Assembly (NCBI GenBank): GCA_036939755.1
Contig: JALLAZ010000336.1
Coordinates: 1-16,875 of the forward strand
DNA length: 16,875 bases
Source: Stephanodiscus triporus
Taxonomy: Eukaryota > Bacillariophyta > Thalassiosirophyceae > Thalassiosirales > Thalassiosiraceae
Direction of reading: 5' to 3'
Below, in pieces: positions 8,404-16,171 of this stretch (the first letter of the stretch is position 1; the number at the start of each line of letters is the position of its first letter). The notes beneath the pieces are model-generated. The model was not told the origin of the DNA. It did not search any database and saw nothing but the letters and a program-made list of their open reading frames with translations. The translations under genes were made by a program, and so were the position numbers.

Positions 8404-8861
8404 TGGGCGGTTGGACGGTGGTCCTCTCATCTCTCTACCGACTACCGACACAGTCGGTCGTCGGCCAGTTTGTGCGGCGGTCACTCAAACAGCCTCTACT
8501 ACTCTACATACTACATACTTATGTAACTAGGAGTACCACATAGAGCCACGCGGTGGCGGTTGACTATCTTCTATCAGAAGATATGACACGTCATTTACTT
8601 AATTTTTTTGTCGTGAGCGAGTCACGAAAGTCCAGAAGAGAGAGAGAGAGAAAGCCATAATTATCGCGCACCACGGAACACCTTCCAGGACTCAGGACGT
8701 TGTTTGTCGTCGTCTCCGTGTAAACTCACCACCTGGGGCAACAGCAGCATCGCACCGCTAGCAATTCTTTCTGAGAGATAATGCAGAAGTGAATAGATCC
8801 CTGCCGCAATAAGAAAGCGTCATTGAACAGCCGCAAGAGCACAAAAACACCCGGCCGCAAA
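8404..8861. promoter_or_regulatory. Divergent promoter region between the YoaK-like and TPR genes
   Basis: About 458 bp separate the two starts. The region includes a GA-rich microsatellite at about 8636-8653 and an imperfect palindrome around 8611-8630 (GTCGTGAGCGAGTCACGA). Neither is linked to a known factor. The ATG choice for the YoaK-like gene shifts the left edge by a few dozen bases. Confidence 0.4.
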
Positions 8862-10649
8862 ATGTACATGATCGACCCGATGTACACTAACATGAGCTTC
8901 AATCCCTTCCGCTCTTCATCGTCACAAGCGTCAGCGCTATCGCCACCGCCTCCACAAAGACGCGATGATGCCAACAGTAACAGTGACTCATGGCATACTA
9001 ATTCTCCCCATGTCATACATGATCATAACCAAATGAATGGCAACCACTCATCCTCGCCTCCCCACAGAGCAACAGCTTATGGAGCGTCTTGGTTTTCAAG
9101 CTGGACGACATCGACAAACAAACCAGGAACGGCAAGTGCTAAATACTCTTCGACTGCAATAAACGATGACCACACTACGGTCAATTCGGCTAGTGAGCCA
9201 TCTCTTCCTCTTTCGCCCCAAACTTTAGCGGCGACGTCAAACAAAATTGATCGCGGGACTACGAGCTCTCCAAAAGCAGAAGAATTCTGTCAATCTCGTA
9301 ACCTCCGTGAGTCAATGCCGCCTTCGCGTTATTTGCAAAAGAGACTGGGGGCACTGGCTGTGCCGGGGGGATGCATGCCGGTGGCGAACCGAAATGATTC
9401 GAGGATATCTCCCTCATGGACTAGCACGTCACGCAATGAGAAATCAATCAACGGAAATGATAGTCAGATGGATAAATATAATCTCCCTCCCTATCCGGTC
9501 CTGGGTGTCCCTAAGACAGAAAAAATTGAGTCAGCTTCACGGAAAGATGTACCACTCGTTGAAAAATTTCCATCATCTCAACCGTCACTTGTCAATACGA
9601 ACTCCACATCCGATGTCCAACACCATCCAACCCAACGAATTATCAAGAAGGAAGGGACGACATTCCCAGGATTCGCCCTTTATCAAACGGCCAAAGCTCA
9701 TTATTGCCAGGGAATGTATTCTCATGCGCTGGACACGACTACTGAATGTTTGGCATTTCAAAAGTCAATATCGAATGAATATGAGGGTGGTCCAGGAAAT
9801 TCAATAGCAGCGGTAGCAACTGTGAACTCCACGGTGGATCCAAAACACGCTACTACCGCTACTGGGACAGTACATGGCAATATCAATGGCGCCAACGCCA
9901 CCAGTATTATGACTCCTCTAGACTTACGTAGCGCTTTCGTCACACACGTCGGGAGCAGTGTTCTGGGTGCGGTACTAAGTCTCAAGGCAGACAATCCAAA
10001 GGAACAGCATCCTAAAAATATCCACCCAATGCTTTCCAATTCAATTGCAATCATGATATCTCAATACCCAGCCCATCGTTGTGTTGTGAAGACTCTTCTC
10101 CTTCGTGGACATGTCCTTGCGGCATGCGGATTGGAAGGATACGATAACGACCTTTCGCTGATTGTTCAAGCAGCACGAAATGTAGAAATGGCAGTGGCGA
10201 TCCAGCGAAAGCTTGCCATTGACGAAGAGCTGGCCGCGCCGTTGGTATTTCTTGGCATTATGAAGACCCGATTGGGTCGATTTGACGAGGCTGAAATCGC
10301 ATTTCGGGAAGCTGTTGATATACTGAGTGATATCCGTTTACATGCAAAAAATGACGAACTAGAGGCGCTGAAGTGTGAAGATGCAGAATTTGCATCTGAA
10401 TGTGCGATGCGATGCAAAACGGCCTCGCATGGAATAGCGCGTGCATTATATCTTCGTGGCAAAGCATACCATTGCCAACAAAAATTCACCCAGGCGTTTC
10501 ATTGCTATAACAAGGCATTGAACTTGTTGAAAAAAACTGGTTCATCGTGGGACGCCTCTGGCGTGAAGAACATTGCAAGATGTATGAAGAATAGCTATGC
10601 ATTGGAAAAGCTCGTATCGGCATATTGGGATGATAATGGTGCGGTGTAG
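8862..10649 (+). CDS. TPR-repeat protein with long disordered N-terminus (595 aa)
   Basis: The open frame extends to a TTG at 8823, but the first ATG is at 8862 (GCAAAATGT, purine at -3). The first 260 or so residues are Ser/Asn/Thr/Pro-rich and probably disordered. From about residue 271 the protein becomes helical with tetratricopeptide repeats: FALYQTAKAHYCQGMYSHAL (about 271-290), VFLGIMKTRLGRFDEAEIAF (about 461-480), and ALYLRGKAYHCQQKFTQAFH (about 527-546) followed by CYNKALNLL. A Thr/Asn/Ala-rich linker separates the first repeat from the rest. TPR arrays mediate protein-protein contacts; the partner cannot be told. It ends 194 bp from the convergent SWSAP1-like gene. No intron is needed. 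Function beyond scaffolding is unknown. Confidence 0.78.
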   Translation: MYMIDPMYTNMSFNPFRSSSSQASALSPPPPQRRDDANSNSDSWHTNSPHVIHDHNQMNGNHSSSPPHRATAYGASWFSSWTTSTNKPGTASAKYSSTAINDDHTTVNSASEPSLPLSPQTLAATSNKIDRGTTSSPKAEEFCQSRNLRESMPPSRYLQKRLGALAVPGGCMPVANRNDSRISPSWTSTSRNEKSINGNDSQMDKYNLPPYPVLGVPKTEKIESASRKDVPLVEKFPSSQPSLVNTNSTSDVQHHPTQRIIKKEGTTFPGFALYQTAKAHYCQGMYSHALDTTTECLAFQKSISNEYEGGPGNSIAAVATVNSTVDPKHATTATGTVHGNINGANATSIMTPLDLRSAFVTHVGSSVLGAVLSLKADNPKEQHPKNIHPMLSNSIAIMISQYPAHRCVVKTLLLRGHVLAACGLEGYDNDLSLIVQAARNVEMAVAIQRKLAIDEELAAPLVFLGIMKTRLGRFDEAEIAFREAVDILSDIRLHAKNDELEALKCEDAEFASECAMRCKTASHGIARALYLRGKAYHCQQKFTQAFHCYNKALNLLKKTGSSWDASGVKNIARCMKNSYALEKLVSAYWDDNGAV

Positions 10650-10843
10650 TTTTAGATGTCCGTCAAGGAAATAGTGTGTTGTAAGACTAGACTCTTTTTT
10701 TTACATCTTTGAGGTACCACGATTTCCGGCAGTGAGAATCCACAATACCCACAGGACAACTCGAATCTCCGAACTACACATTCTTCGTATCATAGGACCC
10801 TCTTGGCATTTGATTCGAAAAAAGCAATGCAATGACTCCAAGG
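10650..10843. other. Convergent 3' intergenic region
   Basis: It is a 194-bp spacer between the stops of the TPR gene and the SWSAP1-like gene. It has ordinary base composition, with a T-run near 10694-10702. I see no further gene. Confidence 0.5.
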
Positions 10844-12154
10844 TCACAAGCTCCAAGATATTTTGTGCGATGGCTCACGGTTGAATTCGTCGGATTCGGA
10901 TTCGTTCCCGCGCTCGTTCACTCTGAACACGAAAGAGGACCCTCGATCCGTCGTGTTGCCAGACGCCAACTTTGGCGATGACGCCGAAACGTCCATGTTC
11001 TTGAACGTGAGTTCCCACTCGGAGTGGGTCCTCGAGTGGTTCGCGAGGAGTCCCTCGCTCCTCGCGGGCCCTATCGTCGCGATCGTGTCCATCCAATGGT
11101 GGAAGTATCCGACGACTTTCGGGGGTACGGACGAGTAAGCGACTTTGTCGATCGTCGCCACGACGGCGATGTTCCCACCGAGGCGATCGTAGTCATCGGC
11201 ACGACGATTATCATCGGGGACGGAGGCGTTCGTCGATTTCGTTTGCTCCCTTTCCATATCCTCCAGGGCGCTCGCGGTGTCGGAGAGCATGGAAACTGAC
11301 CACGCGGCACATCGGAAAACGAGTTTAAGACTCATACACGGGCGACGCACGCCCGGAAGCAGAGCCGAGAAAGTAAATTAACGACGATAGTATTTACATC
11401 GGCACGAAAAAAACTCACGCAGGTGAACGAGCTCCATGCCGACGTTCTGCCGCGACGACAGGCAACCGTTCGCCCCGAGTATGAAGAGACCGCGCGACGG
11501 TCGCGAGTGATCGCGAAGAGAGGTGACGTAGGCAAGGTACCCGACGACGTCCGACAGCGAGCTAACGTACTTTATCCTGATGCGATCCAGCGCGGCCGTA
11601 TCCCATATCCCGTCGTCGTCGTCGTCGTCGATTCCGTCGCGGCGCTCGACGCACGGCATCGGAAACTCGATCCTCCCGGCATCGTCTCCCACAGGGGGGG
11701 GGGCGACGGATCCACATTCGTTCACACGACGACGCCGCTTCTTCTTCGTCCTCTCGTTCGTTTTCCTCGGTCGTCTTCCCGCCACGAGCAATGCCACCCT
11801 GCAGCATCGGCACGCCGCCGCCGTCGTCGCCGTCGCCGTCGACGGCACGGACGTCGATCGACACCCCCGACATGGGTCCGTCCCGGAGGAGGCCAAGGAA
11901 AGGGCGGCGTCCATCACCAACGATCGCGCTAGCAGCCCCCCCCCCACCCCGACGAATCCCTCGTCCTCCACCAGCAGCAGTCGATGCGTTTCGGCGAGAC
12001 GGAGAGCACGATCGCGATAGTCGCGCGGTACGATATCATCGGAGGCGGCGGAGGAGGAGGAGTCTTCCTCCTCCTTCGCTCCTTTGCTGCCGGCACTCCG
12101 CAGCCTCTCGGCGATCATCTTCGCGGATGCGGCGTGGAGGAAGCTGGTCGACAT
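10844..12154 (-). CDS. RecA-fold protein resembling SWSAP1 (Shu complex), degenerate ATPase motifs, spliced
   Basis: Exon 1 (12154-11419) joins exon 2 (11295-10844) in phase 1, giving 395 aa. The order of elements resembles SWSAP1, the RAD51-paralogue-like partner of SWS1 in homologous recombination: HRLLLV then GFVGVGGG (66-73) at the Walker A position, VALLVAGRRP (120-129), ALDRIRIKYV (188-197), GLFILGANG (222-230) at the Walker B position, ELVHLLSMLSDTASAL (across the splice), IAVVATID, and EWELTF near the end. Walker A Lys/Thr and the Walker B Asp are all replaced by Gly, so ATP hydrolysis is doubtful. Long Arg/Lys, Asp and Ala/Cys-rich inserts lengthen it well beyond the animal protein. 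The frame also extends to an ATG at 12262; 12154 has the better context (AAACCATG). The gene is very GC-rich. Alternative: another divergent RAD51 paralogue. Confidence 0.5.
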
Positions 12155-12200
12155 GGTTTTGCCGACCTTGATCTCCCCGGCCGGCCGCGCCGCCCGCGCG
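10870..12200. other. GC-rich low-complexity block 1
   Basis: Base composition rises sharply compared with the genes on both sides. The block is rich in CG, TCG/CGA words and homopolymers, including a G10 run at 11694-11703 and a C10 run at 11936-11945. It is almost coextensive with the SWSAP1-like gene. Many long frames open on both strands simply because stop codons are rare in such sequence. Confidence 0.7.
11296..11418 (-). other. Intron of the SWSAP1-like gene
   Basis: It is a 123-nt intron with donor GTGAGT and acceptor GTGGTCAG. Exon 1 ends on the first base of a Leu codon completed by TT from exon 2, creating the smooth helix LVHLLSMLSDTASAL. Confidence 0.7.
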
Positions 12201-12481
12201 GTCGGAGTTTGTTTGTAAATACCAAAAATAGTATCGTACCATAAAATTCCTTGACGTAACATCCTCTGTTGTTGTGTAGATTGACACGATTGACCGTAAA
12301 TAAGACCCGACTATCATGACGAATAACGACAATGCCTTCTTCCTTATCATTCGCCCTTTTGTTGACATTTGCCATCCGGCATGGCACCAGAAGCGAGTGT
12401 TCATCCATCGAGGACACCATATTTCCCTCTCATTGTCTCTTCAATGCAGATCATCGCTGGTAGACCTAAAAGCAAACATTG
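12155..12481. promoter_or_regulatory. Divergent region upstream of the SWSAP1-like and Cys/His-repeat genes
   Basis: The stretch of 327 bp between the chosen starts changes from GC-rich (up to about 12200) to A/T-rich. It contains the possible N-terminal extension of the SWSAP1-like frame (12155-12262). No promoter element is clear. Confidence 0.35.
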
Positions 12482-13570
12482 ATGACCGTTACACAGAAGC
12501 AATGCGACCCCGAGGGGTGCACCGATATTATCAAACAGGGAGGAATGTATTGTAAAAACGGTGCAAGGGTGAAGCGATGCAGCCACGAGGGGTGCACCAC
12601 AAATGAATTCATGGGGGGAGTTTGTAGGAGGCATGGTGCGAAGCGATGCAGTCACGAAGGTTGCATCAACGGGGGGGGTTGTATAAGGCATGGTGCAAGG
12701 AAACCCACTTGCAGCCACGAGGGTTGCAATAACAGTGTATTGCAGGGAGGAGTTTGCATGAGACATGGTGCGAAGGTACACACTTGCAGCCACGGGGGAT
12801 GCACCAATTATTCCCGAAAGGGAGGAGTTTGCATTAAGCATGGTGCAAAGAAACCCACTTGCAGCCACGAGGGTTGCATTAACAGTGCATTACAGGGAGG
12901 ACTTTGTATGAGACATGGTGCGAAGATGAAGCGATGCGGCCACGAGGGATGCACCAATTATCACCAAAAGGGAGGATTTTGCAAGAGGCATGGTCCGAAG
13001 AGACCCACTTGCAGCCACAAGGGGTGCATCAATGTTGCCAAACATGGAGGATTTTGCATGAGACATGGTGCGACGAAACCCACTTGCAGCCACGAGGGTT
13101 GCATGTATATTGTCAAACAGGGAGGAGTTTACATGAGGCATGGTACGAAGGAGAAACGCACTTGCAACCACGAGGGGTGCAACAACAATGTCGAACAGGG
13201 AGGAGTTTGCATCGCGCATGGTGCAAAGGTGAAGCGATGCTGCCACCATGGGTGCAGAAAAATTGCCTTTAATGGAGGGCTTTGTTGGATGCATCATGCG
13301 GAGCCTCTCATCACCTCACCGGGCAAAGTGGAACGCTCCCCCAAACCCGCCGAGGGATGCGAGGCCACGACTGATGGCGCCGCTGCCATGAGGGACGGGC
13401 AAACAAACATCACGAGTAGCGCTTCTCGTGTGTCACCCTCCTCCCTTTGTTCGTCTGCCACCAAGGCTCCTAACTTTTTCGATGATGATGAAATCGGCGC
13501 CTGGATTTGGAGGACCAGTCGCACGGCAAGACTCATTAGTGCAAGTAATGTTCAAGAGGGTGGTGTCTGA
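12482..13570 (+). CDS. Tandem Cys/His-repeat (WRKY19-like zinc-finger type) protein (362 aa)
   Basis: Eleven tandem units of about 25 residues fill residues 7 to about 275. The consensus is CSHEGCxNxxxxGGxCxRHGAK, spacing C-x4-C-x9-C-x2-H, which should bind one zinc ion per unit and resembles the short repeats described from plant WRKY19-type proteins and numerous in diatoms. Unit 3 is shortened (CSHEGCINGGGC), unit 9 has Tyr for the third Cys (GGVYMRHG), and unit 1 is degenerate (QCDPEGC). The tail is Ser/Ala-rich with a conserved-looking DDDEIGAWIWRTSRTARL segment near the C-terminus. No intron, signal or DNA-binding WRKY domain is seen. The frame opens at a TTG at 12479, but the adjacent ATG at 12482 is the sensible start. 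A nuclear or regulatory role is only a guess. Confidence 0.8.
   Translation: MTVTQKQCDPEGCTDIIKQGGMYCKNGARVKRCSHEGCTTNEFMGGVCRRHGAKRCSHEGCINGGGCIRHGARKPTCSHEGCNNSVLQGGVCMRHGAKVHTCSHGGCTNYSRKGGVCIKHGAKKPTCSHEGCINSALQGGLCMRHGAKMKRCGHEGCTNYHQKGGFCKRHGPKRPTCSHKGCINVAKHGGFCMRHGATKPTCSHEGCMYIVKQGGVYMRHGTKEKRTCNHEGCNNNVEQGGVCIAHGAKVKRCCHHGCRKIAFNGGLCWMHHAEPLITSPGKVERSPKPAEGCEATTDGAAAMRDGQTNITSSASRVSPSSLCSSATKAPNFFDDDEIGAWIWRTSRTARLISASNVQEGGV
12500..13306 (+). repeat. Eleven tandem ~75-bp coding repeats
   Basis: Units share the word CACTTGCAGCCACGAGGGTTGCA followed by a variable middle and a GGAGGAGTTTGCATGAGGCATGGTGCGAAG-like second half (variants throughout). The period of about 75 bp matches the 25-residue protein unit. 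Unit 3 is about 20 bp shorter and contains a G8 run at 12671-12678. This is a coding repeat and not a CRISPR array, because spacers are homologous and the frame is open throughout. Confidence 0.85.
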
Positions 13571-13854
13571 CACGTCGAAGAGAGGTGCTGTGAGGAGTGC
13601 ATATAAAGAGTGACGTTTGCGAATAATAATGAAGGGGTTTTATGATTCGAGAAGAGAGGTGTTATGAGAGGAGGATATTGATAAATATATCATTTCTAAC
13701 ACTAAAGAATTATAGTGTTTTTTATAGTGTTTTTCGTGCGCTGTCGCTTTGAATTCGCGATGCTTTTGTTCGTTCGTTCAGTTCGTACATCATATCGGGT
13801 GATGTTCCTATGGTTAAAGTTGGAGGACATCATCTATTCGTACAGGGCAGGGGA
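13571..13854. other. Convergent intergenic region with a small hairpin
   Basis: No gene is visible in these 284 bp. An inverted repeat AACACTA (13698-13704) and TAGTGTT (13713-13719) could form a short stem, and the word TTATAGTGTTTTT is directly repeated just after it. I looked on the minus strand for a continuation of the importin-like gene and found only short, stop-rich frames. Confidence 0.5.
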
Positions 13855-16096
13855 TTAAATAGAGGTGGCGCTGATTACCTGGCGTTGTATCCACAACGTT
13901 GATTCCTCTCCTGGACGATGTCCCTCGACTAATGACGCCAGTACGTCATTCCACACCTCGCGCATTTTGGAGAGTCGATTTTGATCTATCCAACCGCTCG
14001 CAATTGAATTAGAGGACGGATTGAGTGGACGCTTGGTTGCTCTATCGGAAACAGCAAGTATACAAAACAGTGCCGCCTCTATCTGATAAGGAAGATGCGG
14101 CGATAGGCTTGCATGACAGAATTCTTCGATAGCAGATCCACAAGATTCCATATAAAATGTGCTACAGCCCATGTAACAAGAAATCAAGGCATCCTCAAGC
14201 ACGCGGTTTCGGAAATTGATGTATTCCTCTAGGCTTCCATCCACATCTTCTATGAGATGAAATGGAATGATCGCTTTCCCTTGCAGATGAGGAAGTAAAC
14301 GAGTTGATAGCTCACCGTTTGACCGAGCGACTACTGCCAATGCTTCAACTGCTATGCCGCAGACATATATTGATGGGTGCGATGCCGCCTTAAACAGCAG
14401 ATCCAACAACCCGTCCAGCGATGGTTGCAGAGTCCCATTTTGTATCAAACCTTCCGATTCCAATAAAACATTTGCGGCAGTTCTCGCGAGACACCTGCAA
14501 ACGGCGGTATCGCCGTTCGCTTGACGTTCAACGAAGCGAAATCTCTGTAAGCCAACAGCAGACACGAGCTTGGACAGTGCGAAAATTCTCGATTTCTCGT
14601 TCTCTCCGGTCACTTGTTGCGCCACTAGTAGCTGTTTGGCCATTCCCGCTGGCACGCTACTGCTCATTACAGACTCCACGATGGACATGCCCAACGAAAC
14701 CTTGGCATCCGTGGCGTCGTGCCGTAGCAGGGTTTCTATGAAATCCGACACTGCATCTAGCATAATTTTGGCATTAGAGTACAAGGCATCAGAAATGGCC
14801 TCTAGAATGTTGACCTGTATTTTTTTGTGCGTGCAGGAAAAGATCAATAGGGCCAAGCGTGAGCTCGTGCATGTAAGTATTGCAAGTTGCGAGAGATCAT
14901 GTTCTCTGGAAAGCATAATATTCCCCGGCATCTCCATTTCTCACATTCGTACGATAGAAAATGCTTCTCAATTTCACCGCCCCGATCTTATTCGCCTTGC
15001 ACCACGAATCCATCGATCTCATGGCGAACGACGCCATGCTCCTGTGCTCGTCGTCCCCCCCGCCGGACGGGTAGCCGCCTCCTCCTCCTCCGCCGCCGCC
15101 GCCGCCGCCCGTCTCCACCATGGCGTCGTCTCCCCTCTCGTCGCTCTCGCGCAGCGAATCTATCAAGATAGGGCCGAGGGCTCGTTCGAATACCGACGGC
15201 ACGAGCGATCGCAGCAATTCCGTCGTGCCGGCCGGACAATCCTCCTCCATGGCCTCCACGGCGATGTACGACAGGACCGTCACGACCGCGACGGACGGCA
15301 GCGTGTCGATGCTCGGCACTATCCAATCGGAGACGAGATGCCTCACCGCGGCCGGTCCGGACGACACGGCGTTCGCCGCCAACGCGCCGCATAGCTGTTC
15401 CATCGCGACCGGATCCGAAAACGCCGATCGGGGACGACCGTCGTCGTCGTCGCAGTCGTCGCAGTCGTCGTCGTATATCCCCCCCGTCCCTCCTCCTCCT
15501 CCTCCTCCTCGGCGGCTTCTTCTTCTACTTTGGCGGCGGTGGTACGAAAAGTCGAAGACGATGGCGGCGATCCTTCCCATGTTCCTCCGGCGCAACTCGT
15601 CGTTGTAATCGAGCAGGCCGCGCGCGACGTCGCCGCCGATCGCGAGGCTGCCCGGCGCGCGACTGCCGCCCAGCGCGGAGGCGGCGTTCGCGAGGCACGT
15701 GCCGACCAGCCGTCGGTCCGACGACGGCGTCCGACGCGCGACGCGCCTCGTCACCGTGGCGAGCAGACGAACGTGGGCGTCGAGGTTCGACGACGACGAC
15801 GACGACGAAAACGAAAACGGACGACGACCGCCGCGACCACCACGATGATTGTGATGATGACGACGATTATGATCACGTCGCGACGATGACAATTCCCGTT
15901 CGTGCTCCTCCTCCGACTCGCGACGCTCGGCGTCGTTGAGGGCGTCGTTCAGGAAATTCCACCACCCGTACGTGTTTGGACGACCCGGCGTAGTCGCCGC
16001 GTCGAGGACGTATATGGACGTGGTCCGCTCGAGGAACAACAAACCGTCCGGATCTCCGCGGATGGCGCGGTCGAGTACGCTCAGGGCGTGCGACAT
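13855..16096 (-). CDS. Transportin-3/importin-13-like karyopherin, spliced, apparently C-terminally truncated (703 aa)
   Basis: Exon 1 (16096-14945) and exon 2 (14814-13855) join in phase 0. The second exon reads as the alpha-helical HEAT region of TNPO3/MTR10/importin-13: VNILEAISDALYS, then AVSDFIETLLR, ASHPSIYVCGIAVEAL, EEYINFRNRVLEDAL and YQIEAALFCILAVSD, in the order seen in TNPO3, which imports SR proteins into the nucleus. Exon 1 carries DSWCKANKIG near its end and earlier helices, broken by long runs of Gly, Ser, His/Arg and Asp. In TNPO3 several hundred residues follow the last matched segment; here the frame stops about 80-100 residues after it. A possible GTAATC donor at 13878 leads to no convincing exon downstream. 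Either a truncated gene, a pseudogene or a distant exon. The start has good context (AACATGTC). Confidence 0.6.
14815..14944 (-). other. Intron of the importin-like gene
   Basis: The donor is GTGAGA after an Asn codon and the acceptor AAATACAG precedes GTC, both phase 0, length 130 nt. A second phase-0 donor (GTGAAA, 33 nt upstream) is possible but weaker. Splicing removes the stop-bearing tails of the two overlapping frames. Confidence 0.65.
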
Positions 16097-16100
16097 GTTC
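15000..16100. other. GC-rich low-complexity block 2
   Basis: This is exon 1 of the importin-like gene. It is dense in CGTCGT/CGACGA triplet runs and CCTCCTCCT runs, encoding Ser, Asp, Gly and Arg stretches. Composition drops abruptly to the window's ordinary level near 15000, just before the intron, so the two exons of one gene differ strongly. Confidence 0.7.
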
Positions 16101-16153
16101 CCCTCTTATTATCTAGAGTAGAGTATACCTTTCTCTGTCCGAGTTGTGTGTGT

Positions 16154-16171
16154 GGGGGGGGGGGGGGGGGG
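16154..16171 (+). repeat. G18 homopolymer upstream of the importin-like gene
   Basis: An uninterrupted run of 18 G follows a GTGTGTGTG stretch and is followed by GAGGAGGAAGGAGGAGG. It lies 58 bp upstream of the importin-like start codon, so on the coding strand it is C18 in the promoter or 5' leader. The length may be inaccurate, as such runs are error-prone. Confidence 0.8.

Noticed and set aside
11423..12244. Several long Arg/Pro/Ser-rich open frames on the plus strand and in other minus frames
   Set aside because: They arise because stop codons are rare in this GC-rich block. They overlap the spliced SWSAP1-like gene and show no domain-like pattern.
12155..12262. A textbook P-loop pattern, GEIKVGKT, in the N-terminal extension of the SWSAP1-like frame
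   Set aside because: It lies about 70 residues before the position where the RecA fold's P-loop should be, in an Ala/Arg-rich GC-driven stretch, and just before a better-placed ATG at 12154. I take it as chance, though a longer protein starting at 12262 is possible.
12500..13306. Regular repeats with a period near 75 bp that might suggest a CRISPR array
   Set aside because: The units are homologous over their full length, keep one open frame and encode a Cys/His motif, so this is a coding tandem repeat.
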